This document shows, one piece after another, positions 8,455 through 16,947 of a DNA stretch of 64,000 bases. The translations under genes and the position numbers were made by a program. The stretch comes from Streptosporangiaceae bacterium NEAU-GS5. GTDB taxonomy: Bacteria > Actinomycetota > Actinomycetes > Streptosporangiales > Streptosporangiaceae. Positions within the stretch are counted from its first letter, which is position 1; each line of letters opens with the position of its first letter. The DNA lies in the NCBI GenBank assembly GCA_017592665.1, contig JAGFNW010000006.1, positions 186,001 to 250,000 on the forward strand, written 5' to 3'. Below the pieces are notes generated by a model. That model did no database searches. It was not told the DNA's origin and saw only the letters and a program-made list of their open reading frames with translations.

Positions 8455-9502
8455 GACGACCACCAACGGCGTCAACGGCAAGGGCCTCGCCCTGATCCCC
8501 AAGGCCGAGGGCCGGCAGACGCTCAAGGATTTCAAGTCCGACCAGGAGGTCCGGTGGTGCCCGGGCTGCGGCGACTACGCGATCCTGGCCGCCGTCCAGT
8601 CCTTCCTGCCCGAGCTGGGGCTCAAGCGGGAGAACATCGTTTTCGTCTCGGGCATCGGCTGCTCGTCCCGCTTCCCCTATTACCTCAACACCTACGGTTT
8701 CCACTCGATCCACGGCCGGGCGCCGGCGATCGCCACGGGCCTCGCGGCCTCGCGCCCCGACCTGTCGGTGTGGGTGATCACGGGTGACGGCGACGCGCTG
8801 TCGATCGGCGGCAACCACCTGATCCACGCCCTGCGCCGCAACGTCAACCTCAACATCCTGCTGTTCAACAACCGGATCTACGGGCTGACCAAGGGGCAGT
8901 ATTCGCCGACCAGCGAGGTCGGGAAGATCACGAAGTCGACGCCGATGGGCTCGCTCGACCGGCCGTTCAACCCGATCTCCCTGGCGCTCGGCGCGGAGGC
9001 CGGATTCGTCGCCCGTACGCTCGACTCCGACCGCAAGCACCTGCAGGCCGTGCTGCGCGAGGCGACCGAGCACCGCGGCACGTCCCTGGTCGAGATCTAC
9101 CAGAACTGCAACATCTTCAACGACGGGGCGTTCGAGGCGCTGAAGGATCCTGAGGTGCGCGACTCGATCACGCTGCGGATGGAGCACGGCAAGCCGATCG
9201 CCAGCGCGACCAAGGCCGTGGTCCGAAGCGACGACGGGCTTGAGGTCGTCGACCGGGCCGGCGTCGACGAGTCGCGGATCCTCGTGCACGACGCGCACCG
9301 CCAGGATCCCTCGCTCGCGTTCGCGCTCAGCCGCCTCGACGAGCCGGCGTTCGAGCACGTGCCGATCGGGATCTTCCGGAGCGTCGACCGCCCGTCGTAC
9401 GACCAGCTCATGAACGAGCAGGTCGAGCTCGCGGTCTCGCAGCGGGGCCGGGGCGACCTCGGCGATCTGCTGCTCGGCGGCGACACCTGGCGGATCAACT
9501 GA
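8447..9502 (+). CDS. korB: 2-oxoacid:ferredoxin oxidoreductase, beta subunit
   Basis: 351 residues, thiamine-diphosphate and [4Fe-4S] subunit. Cluster and TPP signatures are WCPGCGDYAIL, GIGCSSRFPYYLNTYG, the GDGDALSIGGNHLIHALRRN motif and NNRIYGLTKGQYSPTS. These match KorB of 2-oxoglutarate ferredoxin oxidoreductase. GTG start inside the end of korA. It ends 68 bp before an unrelated SDR gene. Confidence 0.96.
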   Translation: MTETTTNGVNGKGLALIPKAEGRQTLKDFKSDQEVRWCPGCGDYAILAAVQSFLPELGLKRENIVFVSGIGCSSRFPYYLNTYGFHSIHGRAPAIATGLAASRPDLSVWVITGDGDALSIGGNHLIHALRRNVNLNILLFNNRIYGLTKGQYSPTSEVGKITKSTPMGSLDRPFNPISLALGAEAGFVARTLDSDRKHLQAVLREATEHRGTSLVEIYQNCNIFNDGAFEALKDPEVRDSITLRMEHGKPIASATKAVVRSDDGLEVVDRAGVDESRILVHDAHRQDPSLAFALSRLDEPAFEHVPIGIFRSVDRPSYDQLMNEQVELAVSQRGRGDLGDLLLGGDTWRIN

Positions 9503-9505
9503 GCT

Positions 9506-9546
9506 GCTGACGGATCACCGGGGCTGAAACGGCTGACGGATCACCG
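9506..9546 (+). repeat. two copies of a 15-bp direct repeat
   Basis: GCTGACGGATCACCG occurs at 9506-9520 and 9532-9546. The second copy contains CTGACG, which lies 18 bp before the TACCCT -10 of the next gene and could be its -35 box. The repeat may be a binding site or a chance duplication. Confidence 0.5.
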
Positions 9547-9556
9547 AGCCCTCCCC

Positions 9557-9562
9557 TACCCT
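9557..9562 (+). promoter_or_regulatory. promoter of the SDR gene
   Basis: -10 TACCCT with -35-like CTGACG at 9533-9538 (18-bp spacer). The ATG follows 8 bases after the -10 box, so the transcript is probably leaderless. Confidence 0.45.
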
Positions 9563-9570
9563 TGCGGATC

Positions 9571-10491
9571 ATGCGATCACCATGGTTAGGGCGACGGGTT
9601 CTGGTGACGGGCGCGAGCGGCTTCATCGGCGCGCACACCGCTGACCGGCTGGCCGCACTGGGGGCGGAGGTGCACGGCGTGAGCCGCCGCCCCCCGGATC
9701 GGCCGGGCGTCATCTGGCACGAGGCCGACGTCACCGACGCCGCGGCCGTCGACCGGCTGTACGCCGACGCGGCGCCCGAGGTGGTCTTCCACTTGGCGAG
9801 CGAGGTCAACGGGGCCCGTGACCCCGGCGTGGTCGCCGGCACGCTTCAGGCCAATCTGGTCAGCACGATCCACCTGCTCGCGGGCGCGCACGCGCGTCCG
9901 GGCACGCGGGTGCTGCTGTGCGGGTCGAGCGAGGAGCCCCGCCCGGCCAACGGCCAGGCGCCGCCGCCCTCTCCGTACGCTATGGCGAAGTGGGCGGCCA
10001 CGGGATACGGCCAGCTGTTCCAACGCCTGTGGAACGTTCCGGTCACGATCCTGCGGCCCACCATGGTGTACGGCCCGGCTCAGCGCGACACGGCCAAGCT
10101 CGTGCCGTACGTGACGCTTGCGCTGCTGCGCGGCGAGGAGCCGCGCCTGACGAGCGGCGCCAAGGTGGTCGACTGGGTGTACGTGGACGACGTGGTGAAC
10201 GCGTTCGTCGCCGCGGCCGAGACCGACGTCGCGGTCGGCCAGGTCCTCGACGTCGGCACGGCGACCAAGACATCGGTGCGCGAATCGGTCGAGTTGCTGT
10301 TCCAGGTGGTCGCGTCGGTGCTCGGCAGGAACGTGCCACCGCCCAAATTCGGGGCGGTATACGACCGGGCCCACGACATCGCCCAAACCGCCGACATCGG
10401 GCCGACGGCCGAGCTGCTCGGCTGGCGCCCTGCCGTGGATCTTCGTGAAGGCCTGCGCCGGACCGTCGAATGGTACGCGGCGAGGCTGTGA
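9571..10491 (+). CDS. NAD-dependent epimerase/dehydratase (extended SDR)
   Basis: 306 residues. Rossmann motif GASGFIG near residue 13, catalytic YAMAKWA (YxxxK) near 137 and an R-PTMVYGP loop. The family acts on nucleotide sugars, as epimerases, dehydratases or reductases. It opens the polysaccharide region and is followed by a methyltransferase on the same strand. ATG 9571 is chosen over TTG 9562 because of the promoter spacing. The substrate is unknown. Confidence 0.85.
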   Translation: MRSPWLGRRVLVTGASGFIGAHTADRLAALGAEVHGVSRRPPDRPGVIWHEADVTDAAAVDRLYADAAPEVVFHLASEVNGARDPGVVAGTLQANLVSTIHLLAGAHARPGTRVLLCGSSEEPRPANGQAPPPSPYAMAKWAATGYGQLFQRLWNVPVTILRPTMVYGPAQRDTAKLVPYVTLALLRGEEPRLTSGAKVVDWVYVDDVVNAFVAAAETDVAVGQVLDVGTATKTSVRESVELLFQVVASVLGRNVPPPKFGAVYDRAHDIAQTADIGPTAELLGWRPAVDLREGLRRTVEWYAARL

Positions 10492-10567
10492 GCCCAGGTC
10501 GGTCCCAAGATTGTCACGAAGGGGACAGGCCCCTGCCTGGAACGTGGCAATCTGCCAAGGTGATGCT

Positions 10568-11227
10568 ATGAGCCGCCTGAACGCGCTGCGCCGCCGGTTT
10601 GTCGACGCCCCCGACTCGCTCGGCGCCAAGGCGCGGGCCAAGCGGTGGCAGTGGTTCGCCGACAACTTTCCCGACCTCGGCGAGATGAACGTCATCGACC
10701 TCGGCGGCACGGCCAGCGCGTGGCTGCGCGCCCCGATCAGGCCGGCGCATGTGCGCGTCGTCAACCTCGGCGACTCGCCTGCGGAGGAGCCGCCGTCGTG
10801 GATCACCTTCGACACGGGCGACGCGTGCGACCTGCCGTCATCGATCCGGGACGACAAGTACGACCTGGTCTTCTCCAACGCGGTGATCGAGCACGTGGGC
10901 GGCCACTATCGGCGGCAAAAGTTCGCGGACGCGGTCCACGAGCTGGCCCCAAGGCACTGGGTGCAGACCCCCTACCGCTACTTCCCGATCGAGCCGCACT
11001 ACCTGTTCCCGGGGTTCCAATTCCTGCCGGTGAACGTGCGCGCCGAGGTCCTGCGCAAGTGGCCCCTCATCCACACCCCCAGCTCAGACAAGATCGGCGC
11101 CCGGCACACGGCCATGGAAGTCGAGCTGCTCAGCATCACCGAAATGCGCCTCTACTTCCCCACCTCCCAAATCCGCTTCGAACGCCTCGGCGGCCTGGTG
11201 AAGTCAGTAATAGCCGTCCAAATCTAA
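10568..11227 (+). CDS. class I SAM-dependent methyltransferase
   Basis: 219 residues. The Rossmann-type motif MNVIDLGGTASAWL near residue 40 and DLVFSNAVIEHVGG (post-motif region of Methyltransf_11 proteins) are visible. The GxGxG glycine motif is shortened to DLGG. ATG with AAGGTG upstream. It sits with sugar genes and could methylate a sugar or lipid intermediate. The substrate is not predictable. Confidence 0.75.
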   Translation: MSRLNALRRRFVDAPDSLGAKARAKRWQWFADNFPDLGEMNVIDLGGTASAWLRAPIRPAHVRVVNLGDSPAEEPPSWITFDTGDACDLPSSIRDDKYDLVFSNAVIEHVGGHYRRQKFADAVHELAPRHWVQTPYRYFPIEPHYLFPGFQFLPVNVRAEVLRKWPLIHTPSSDKIGARHTAMEVELLSITEMRLYFPTSQIRFERLGGLVKSVIAVQI

Positions 11228-11251
11228 CCCCCCACCCGCGCGGGGCGGTTA
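11225..11251. terminator. possible bidirectional terminator
   Basis: TAACCCCCC, a short loop, then GGGGCGGTTA forms an inverted repeat (one mismatch). It covers both stop codons of a convergent pair, the methyltransferase and the beta-helix lipoprotein. Confidence 0.4.
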
Positions 11252-12712
11252 GTCGTTGGAGGTGACGGTTTGGCCGCTGGACTCCCAGGTGTTGTCTTTC
11301 CAGACGTTGCCTGAGCCGTTGGCGTCCCAGTAGGCGAGGGCTCCGGCGGAGCCGCCGTGGGGCCAGACGCGCTTGCTGAAGACGTTGCCGATGATCTTGA
11401 TGTTGGACGACGTGCCCTTGGTGCCCGCGCCACCGTAGATGGCGTAGCCGCCGCCGGCCAGCAGGTTGTTCTCGATCGTCACGTTCTTGATCACGCCGAA
11501 GTCCTGGAACAGGGCGACCGCGCCCGTCTGGTCGAGCGTGTTGATGACCGTGTTGTGGCGGATGATCAGCTGGGTGCCGGGGTCGGCCGTGTCCATCGCC
11601 ATGATCATGTCGGTGTGGTCGGTCGCGTAGTACTTCGGATCGTGCACGTACGAGTCCTCGACCAGGCCCTGGTCGGTGGCGATGCCGTTGGAGATCGTGT
11701 GCACGTTCACCCGGCGGATCGTGATCATCTTGCCTTCGTTGAGGATCCCGAACTGGGTGCGCACCTTGCCGTTGCCGAACACCTCGGTGTCCTCGACGAC
11801 CATGCCGGTGTGGCCGGCTCGCTGGATGATCCCCCAGTAGTCCTGCTGGCCCTTGACCCGGGTGTTCTTGATCGTCACGTTGTCGGCGTCGACCGTGATC
11901 TCGCCGGTGACCTCAAGGCCGTCGATGACCGTGCCGTCCTTGGTGATCTCCAGGGACCCGGACTTGGTCAGCGTGACGCCCGCCGGCACCCCCGTGTCGG
12001 CGGCGCTGGGGAACGACCCGTTCGACGGCTTCGACGTCGACGGCGTGTCGCTGGGCGTCGGTGAGGCCGACTTCGACGGGGACGGGGACGGAGACGGCGT
12101 CAGCGACTGCTTGGGGCTGAGCGACGGCTTCGGGGTCGGCGAAGGCGAGGGAGACGGTGAAGGGGAAGGTGACGGGCTGGGCGAAGGCGACGGCGACACA
12201 GAGGGAGACGGCGACGGGCTGACGCTGGTCGTGATCTCCGGGGTCGCGGACGCGGTCACCTCGGACGCCGGAGTGTCCGGTGACGGAGAGGTCTGCGACG
12301 TCGGGGTGACGACGGGACTCGGCTTCGGCTCCGGCGTCGGACGCTCCCACTTGCCGCCGTTCCACGGGACCCACCAGTTGGGCACAGGATGCGTCCGGAC
12401 GCGCCAGCTCGGCGGGCGGCGACCCGCCGCGACGGCGGCAGCGACCACGCTGCCGCCGCGCTTGTCCTGCGCCGAGGTCGATGAGGTCTTGGTCACCCGC
12501 TTGGGGGGCTTGGCAGGAGAATCGGCCGAGTCGTCACCCCAGCCGGCGCTGTCCGTGAGAGCCGCGAGCTTGTTCGAAGCCTCGCCCGCCGAGAGTCCGC
12601 ATCCGCTGACCAGGACGGCCAGTGTGGACGCGCCCACCACAGCTAACCAACCGTTGCTCCGCACAGCCGGACTCCTTCCAGCGGACCTTGCAGCGCTCCA
12701 GAGGGTAGTCAT
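11249..12712 (-). CDS. secreted right-handed beta-helix lipoprotein with Pro/Ser linker
   Basis: 487 residues. The signal peptide ends in a lipobox (VSGC, Cys 38). Residues about 130-245 are a low-complexity S/P/T-rich spacer, including a long (SP)n run. The C-terminal 240 residues are a parallel beta-helix of DGTVIDGLEV, NVTIKNTRV, GMVVEDTEV and LIIRHNTV turns. Such proteins are often polysaccharide lyases or epimerases. The spacer would hold the domain away from the membrane through the cell wall. It is a paralogue of the neighbour at 12806-13687. ATG 12712 chosen; GTG 12718 is possible. Confidence 0.8.
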   Translation of the reverse strand: MTTLWSAARSAGRSPAVRSNGWLAVVGASTLAVLVSGCGLSAGEASNKLAALTDSAGWGDDSADSPAKPPKRVTKTSSTSAQDKRGGSVVAAAVAAGRRPPSWRVRTHPVPNWWVPWNGGKWERPTPEPKPSPVVTPTSQTSPSPDTPASEVTASATPEITTSVSPSPSPSVSPSPSPSPSPSPSPSPSPSPTPKPSLSPKQSLTPSPSPSPSKSASPTPSDTPSTSKPSNGSFPSAADTGVPAGVTLTKSGSLEITKDGTVIDGLEVTGEITVDADNVTIKNTRVKGQQDYWGIIQRAGHTGMVVEDTEVFGNGKVRTQFGILNEGKMITIRRVNVHTISNGIATDQGLVEDSYVHDPKYYATDHTDMIMAMDTADPGTQLIIRHNTVINTLDQTGAVALFQDFGVIKNVTIENNLLAGGGYAIYGGAGTKGTSSNIKIIGNVFSKRVWPHGGSAGALAYWDANGSGNVWKDNTWESSGQTVTSND

Positions 12713-12805
12713 AGTCACAGAGCGCGCGCGAGGTTTTCCACTAATGAGCTCAATTTCATCTCGATTTGCAGAAATCTCAGATAACACAAACGTGACGACC
12801 TGGCG

Positions 12806-13687
12806 TTAATTAGGCGAAACTTCCCCACCGTCTTCCCAGTGGTTGCCGCGCCATTCGTTGCCGGGGCCGTTGGCGTCCCAGTACGCCACAGGGCCCGCCG
12901 ACCCGCCCTTCGGCCACACGCGGCGGCTGAAGACGTTGCCGATGACCTTGATGTTGGACGACACGCCCTTGACCCCCGCCCCCGCGTAGAACGCCCAGCC
13001 GCCCCCGGCCATCAGGTTGTTCTGCACGGTCACGTCGCGGACCACGCCGAAGTCCTGGAACAGGGAGATGGCGCCCGTCTGGTCGAGGGTGTTGATGGCC
13101 GTGTTGTGGCGGATGACCAGCTTGGTCCCGTCGGCCGGCGGCCCGGACGACATGATCATGTCGACGTGGTCGTCCTTGTAGTACTTCGGATCATGGAAGT
13201 AGGAGTCCTCGACCAGGCCCTGCTCGGTGCTGATCCCATTGGAGATCGTGTGCACGTCCACCCGGCGTACGGTGATCATCACACCCTGGTTGAGGATCCC
13301 GAACTGGGTGCGCTGCCTGCCGTTCCCGAAGATCTCGGTGTCCTCGACCGTCAGGCCCGAGTAACCCTGCCGCTGCAGGATCCCCCACCAGCCTTCGACC
13401 CCGCGCACGCGGGTGTTGCGGACGACCACGTCGTCGGCCATGACCTCGATCTCGCCGTGCACGTCCATACCCTCGATCACGGTGCCCGGCACGGTCACCT
13501 TGATCGACCCGGACGGCTTGAGCACCACGCCGTCGGGCACGCCGGTGTTGCTCGGGCCAGGCCAGGCGAGCCGCTTGGGAGAGGCCTCCTTCGAAGGAGC
13601 GGGCCGCGGCGTCGGCGGAGCGCTCGACGTGGCGGCCGAGCATCCGGCCAGCAGTACGGCCAGGGCGACGATCGCGACGGATCTCAT
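12806..13687 (-). CDS. secreted right-handed beta-helix lipoprotein
   Basis: 293 residues. Short signal with lipobox LLAGC (Cys 16), a 25-residue Pro-rich linker, then a beta-helix domain colinear with the neighbouring lipoprotein. Shared blocks include VHTISNGI, GLVEDSY.HDPKYY, RHNT.INTLDQTGA and ALFQDFGV-like turns. It is a tandem duplicate differing mainly by lacking the long linker. The ATG overlaps the stop of the upstream oxidoreductase by one base; GTG at 13690 is also possible. A role in modifying the exported polysaccharide is inferred. Confidence 0.8.
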   Translation of the reverse strand: MRSVAIVALAVLLAGCSAATSSAPPTPRPAPSKEASPKRLAWPGPSNTGVPDGVVLKPSGSIKVTVPGTVIEGMDVHGEIEVMADDVVVRNTRVRGVEGWWGILQRQGYSGLTVEDTEIFGNGRQRTQFGILNQGVMITVRRVDVHTISNGISTEQGLVEDSYFHDPKYYKDDHVDMIMSSGPPADGTKLVIRHNTAINTLDQTGAISLFQDFGVVRDVTVQNNLMAGGGWAFYAGAGVKGVSSNIKVIGNVFSRRVWPKGGSAGPVAYWDANGPGNEWRGNHWEDGGEVSPN

Positions 13688-14586
13688 CACATGCCATCCA
13701 GGGTCTGGCCGAGCTGCGCCGCGGCCTCTGTCAGCAGCCGTTGCAGATAGAGGCCGTGGTGGGCGTCGACCGGGTGGGATCTGCCGGAGCGTATCGCGGA
13801 AGCGAACTCGGACCGCACATTGAACCGCGTGGCCGCCGAGTCGTCGCCGAGGTCGCGGCAGTCCAGCGCGAGCGTGCCGGCCGGGCCGTACAGGTCGATG
13901 GTCTTGAGATGGCCGGCGGGCACGACGACGCGGCCGGAGATGGAGATCTGGCTGACCACGCCGCCCTCGTGCAGGCAGGTGAGCGCCATGAAGCCGTGCG
14001 GGTCGCCGACCGCGCCGATCTCCTTGACACCGCCCGCGGCCGCGTCGGCGAGATCGAGCGCGTGGAAGCCGAAGTCGAGCAGGATGCCCTGCCGCTCGCG
14101 CCAGGCGTTGAGATAGGACGGGGAGAACAGCTCGTCGGTGATGTGCCGCACGTACGCGCCGCGCACGTCGAAGGCCCGGGCACGTTCCACGAAGTCGCGC
14201 ACGCCAGGCCGGAACCGGCGGGTCAGCATGAGCTGGGTCGGCACCCCGGCCGTGTCGATCGCGTCGACCAGAGCCATGGCCCCGGCCAGGTCGGCGGCGA
14301 GCGGCTTCTCCAGCAGCAGCGCCCGGCCCGCCCGCGCGGCCTGGATCGCCATCGGCGCCTGGACCTCCGGCGGCACCGCGAACGAGACGGCCTCACACGC
14401 GTCGAGCAACGCGCCGTAGTCCTCGAAGGCCCGTGTGGCGAACCGTCCGGCGAGCGCGCGGGCCGCCTCGGGGCGGCGCGCCCACACGCCGGCAAGGCGC
14501 GTCTCCGGACCGCCCGCCAGCATGGGCGCGTGGAAGCCAGAGGCCCACGGTCCAGCGCCGACGAGCCCGACGTTTACCGCGCTCAC
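13687..14586 (-). CDS. Gfo/Idh/MocA-family oxidoreductase
   Basis: 299 residues. The N-terminal Rossmann motif is VNVGLVGAGPWASGFHAP, the EKP motif is LLLEKPLA near residue 95, and the C-terminal sheet domain contains GILLDFGFHALDLADAA. The family uses NAD(P) to oxidise or reduce sugar hydroxyls, often on nucleotide sugars. The GTG at 14584-14586 overlaps the oxygenase stop as GTGA. It forms an operon with the oxygenase upstream and the beta-helix lipoproteins downstream. Confidence 0.85.
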   Translation of the reverse strand: MSAVNVGLVGAGPWASGFHAPMLAGGPETRLAGVWARRPEAARALAGRFATRAFEDYGALLDACEAVSFAVPPEVQAPMAIQAARAGRALLLEKPLAADLAGAMALVDAIDTAGVPTQLMLTRRFRPGVRDFVERARAFDVRGAYVRHITDELFSPSYLNAWRERQGILLDFGFHALDLADAAAGGVKEIGAVGDPHGFMALTCLHEGGVVSQISISGRVVVPAGHLKTIDLYGPAGTLALDCRDLGDDSAATRFNVRSEFASAIRSGRSHPVDAHHGLYLQRLLTEAAAQLGQTLDGM

Positions 14587-15386
14587 TTCTCGCGGTTCAT
14601 GAGGTCCACCAGCGCCGGCGGCGTCCACCGCTTGACGGTCTGGCGGAAGTTGCTCTTCCACTCCTCGCCCGGGCGCTGCTTGAACAGGGTCGTGTGGTCG
14701 CCGTGGATCTCTTCTTCGGGGCGGCCGTTCGAGTAGTAGTACAGCGCCATCGACCGGCGGGCCCGATCCTCAGGGCAGGTCAGCGGGTCGGGGTGGCCGT
14801 GGTTGGCGTCGTCGGTGGTGGCGAAGACCACGAAGCGGTTGAAGACCGGGAGGATCTTGTGCTCACAGCGGCTCATGTCCTGGGACCACAGCTGCAGGTG
14901 GCCGCCGTACTCCTCGGACCAGTCCTTGTTGAGGTAGAGCAGGCCGTTGAGGCGGCGGTCGAGGTTGAGCCTGCGGTGCCGGTTGAAGTCGGCGTGGACC
15001 TTGAGGAAGCCGCCCGGCTTGATCTGGTGCAGGCCGCCGCCCTCGAGGTGCGGGTCGGAGACCAGCTGCTCGATGCCGGTCATGCGCTCGAGGAACTCCA
15101 CGAACACCTGGCCGTTGAACTCGTGCAGCAGGTGACGGGTGGCCGGGCCCATCCGCTCGGTGTCGGCGAGCGCCAGCTTGATCTCGCGCGAGGAGTCGAA
15201 CTGCTGCCAGCTTCCGTCACGCGGCTCGGGAAACTCGGCCAAGATGGGGTCGAGGATGTTGGGCGGCAGGAAGTCGTCGATCACCACGTGGCGGAACGGG
15301 GACGCCGTAAGGAAGTCCTCGCGGTGCTTGTCGGCCAGGGGGAACAGTTCGTCGCGCCGGAAGGTGAACGTCAGAGTGTCCTGCAT
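14583..15386 (-). CDS. 2OG-Fe(II) oxygenase (prolyl-4-hydroxylase type)
   Basis: 267 residues. The double-stranded beta-helix iron site is visible: H.D in LKVHADFN near residue 137, the distal His in NHGHPDPLTCP, and Arg in RRSMALYYYSN for 2-oxoglutarate. N-terminal HVVIDDFLP is typical of this family. It hydroxylates a small molecule, peptide or glycan. ATG 15386 is chosen for its GGAG ribosome site 6 bases upstream; another ATG at 15407 lacks one. It is divergent from the GT2 gene. Confidence 0.85.
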   Translation of the reverse strand: MQDTLTFTFRRDELFPLADKHREDFLTASPFRHVVIDDFLPPNILDPILAEFPEPRDGSWQQFDSSREIKLALADTERMGPATRHLLHEFNGQVFVEFLERMTGIEQLVSDPHLEGGGLHQIKPGGFLKVHADFNRHRRLNLDRRLNGLLYLNKDWSEEYGGHLQLWSQDMSRCEHKILPVFNRFVVFATTDDANHGHPDPLTCPEDRARRSMALYYYSNGRPEEEIHGDHTTLFKQRPGEEWKSNFRQTVKRWTPPALVDLMNREK

Positions 15387-15483
15387 GGTTTCTCCATCCC
15401 CGCCCATCGTGTAGTCCGGTTTGCATATCGTGGCGCAAAATGATTCGCGTTACACGCGGATTGGAGCGATCGAAAGAGGGCTG

Positions 15484-16371
15484 ATGGGCGACATCGCGGT
15501 CGTGATCGTGACATACAACAGCGCCGCGGTGCTGGGCGACTGCCTGGGCTCTCTCGACCAGGGCGGACTACGGCCACGCGACGTGGTCGTGGTGGACAAC
15601 GCCTCGAAGGACGCCTCCACCGAGATCGCCGGGCGCGCGGGCGCGCGGGTCGTCCAAACCGGGCGAAACGCCGGTTACGCGGCGGCCATCAACGCCGGGG
15701 TCGCCACCCTCGATCTCGACGCGCTCGACGCCGTCCTCGTGCTCAATCCGGACTGCCGGATCCGCGCCGGCGCGCTCACCACGCTCGCCGACGCTCTCGC
15801 CCAGGACGACAAGCGCGGCATCGCCGTACCGCGGCTGGTCAGCCCTGACGGGCACACGCACCCATCGCTGCGCCGGGCCCCGAGCGTGCGTGGCGCGCTG
15901 GCCGAGGCGCTCGTCGGCGGCCGGCGCGCCGACCGGGTCGGCGAGGTCATCTACGACGAGCGCCGCTACGAGCGGCCGGGCCCGGCCGTTTGGGCCACGG
16001 GCGCGGCCATGCTCGTCTCCGTTGGAGCGGTCCGGGCGCTCGGCCCGTGGGACGAGTCGTTCCTGCTCTACAGCGAGGAGACCGAGTACGCGCTGCGCGC
16101 CGCCGACCAGGGCTGGACGCTCTGGTACGAGCCGGCCGCCGTGATCGAGCACATCGGCGGCGAGGCCAACACCAGCCCGATGCTCGCCGCGCTCCTCACC
16201 GTGAACCGCGTGAAGCTCTTCCGCCGTCGCCGCGGCCCCGTCTCCTCGTTCGCCTTCTACGCCGCCGTAGTGCTCGGTGAGGCCATGCGAGCCGCCACCG
16301 GACGCCGGACTGCCCGGGCCGCCCTCACGGCCCTCGTACGCCCCTCCAAGCGCCTGCAAGCACTCCCGTAA
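15484..16371 (+). CDS. family 2 glycosyltransferase
   Basis: 295 residues, cytoplasmic GT-A fold. Motifs: VVIVTYNSA at the N-terminus, VVDNASKDAS, RNAGYAAAINAG, the DxD-like LNPDCR and a late YSEETEYALRAADQGW acceptor motif. This rhamnosyl/WbbL-like pattern fits an enzyme adding a dTDP-deoxysugar to a lipid-linked chain. AGAGGG ribosome site before ATG 15484; in-frame upstream sequence lacks coding character. Confidence 0.88.
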   Translation: MGDIAVVIVTYNSAAVLGDCLGSLDQGGLRPRDVVVVDNASKDASTEIAGRAGARVVQTGRNAGYAAAINAGVATLDLDALDAVLVLNPDCRIRAGALTTLADALAQDDKRGIAVPRLVSPDGHTHPSLRRAPSVRGALAEALVGGRRADRVGEVIYDERRYERPGPAVWATGAAMLVSVGAVRALGPWDESFLLYSEETEYALRAADQGWTLWYEPAAVIEHIGGEANTSPMLAALLTVNRVKLFRRRRGPVSSFAFYAAVVLGEAMRAATGRRTARAALTALVRPSKRLQALP

Positions 16372-16401
16372 CGCGGGACTACCGGAAGACGACTATCGAC
16401 T

Positions 16402-16947
16402 GTGAAAGTGACCCGACTGGCCCTCGACGGGGTGCTGCTGTTCGTGCCGGCGCCGTTCCATGACGAGCGCGGCTTCTTCACGCGGACCTTCGACGCCGCG
16501 GTCGCCGCCGAGCACGGCCTCGACAACGCCGCGTTCATCCAGGACAGCCAGTCGCGGTCGCGGCAGGGCGTGATCCGCGGCATGCACGGCAGGTCGGGCC
16601 AGGGCGAGGGCAAGCTGGTCCGCTGCGCGCGGGGGGCGATCCTCGACATCCTCGTGGACGCGCGGCCGAAGTCGCCGACGTTCGGTGAGCACGTGACGGT
16701 GCTGCTCGACGACGAGACGTTCGGGCACCTCTATGTCCCGCCCGGGATCCTGCACGGCTACCAGGCGCTCACCGACGCCGACGTGTGTTATCGCATCGAC
16801 CGCGAGCACGACCCCGCAGAGGATCTGTCGGTTCGCTACGACGACCCCGACCTGGCGCTGCCGTGGCCCAACCCGCTGACGATCATCAGCGGGCGGGATC
16901 TGTCAGCGGGCTCCTGGGCGGATCTCAAGGCCCGCCTCCTGGGGTAG
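16402..16947 (+). CDS. RmlC-like dTDP-sugar epimerase/isomerase, variant active site
   Basis: 181 residues, cupin fold. RmlC signatures are FHDERGFFTRTF, GVIRGMHG (catalytic His) and GAILDILVDARPKSPTFG. The motif carrying the catalytic Tyr in RmlC (NYYSP) reads REHDP here, so the Tyr is replaced by His. It may therefore be a 3-epimerase-only or isomerase variant rather than a true 3,5-epimerase (inference). GTG start. Its 3' end overlaps the convergent polymerase gene by 45 bp. Confidence 0.8.
   Translation: MKVTRLALDGVLLFVPAPFHDERGFFTRTFDAAVAAEHGLDNAAFIQDSQSRSRQGVIRGMHGRSGQGEGKLVRCARGAILDILVDARPKSPTFGEHVTVLLDDETFGHLYVPPGILHGYQALTDADVCYRIDREHDPAEDLSVRYDDPDLALPWPNPLTIISGRDLSAGSWADLKARLLG

Noticed and set aside
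6493-8535. Long open frame of 680 codons on the minus strand opposite korA
   Set aside because: Arg/Val/Gly/Asp-rich shadow of the korA codon pattern, no ribosome site or family; korA has clear motifs.
9506-9546. Attachment site or insertion footprint
   Set aside because: Two 15-bp direct repeats only 11 bp apart, with no integrase, transposase or inverted ends.
12060-12240. Repetitive stretch that looks like a tandem repeat array
   Set aside because: It encodes the Ser/Pro linker of the beta-helix lipoprotein; units are codon-level low complexity, not spaced repeats such as CRISPR.
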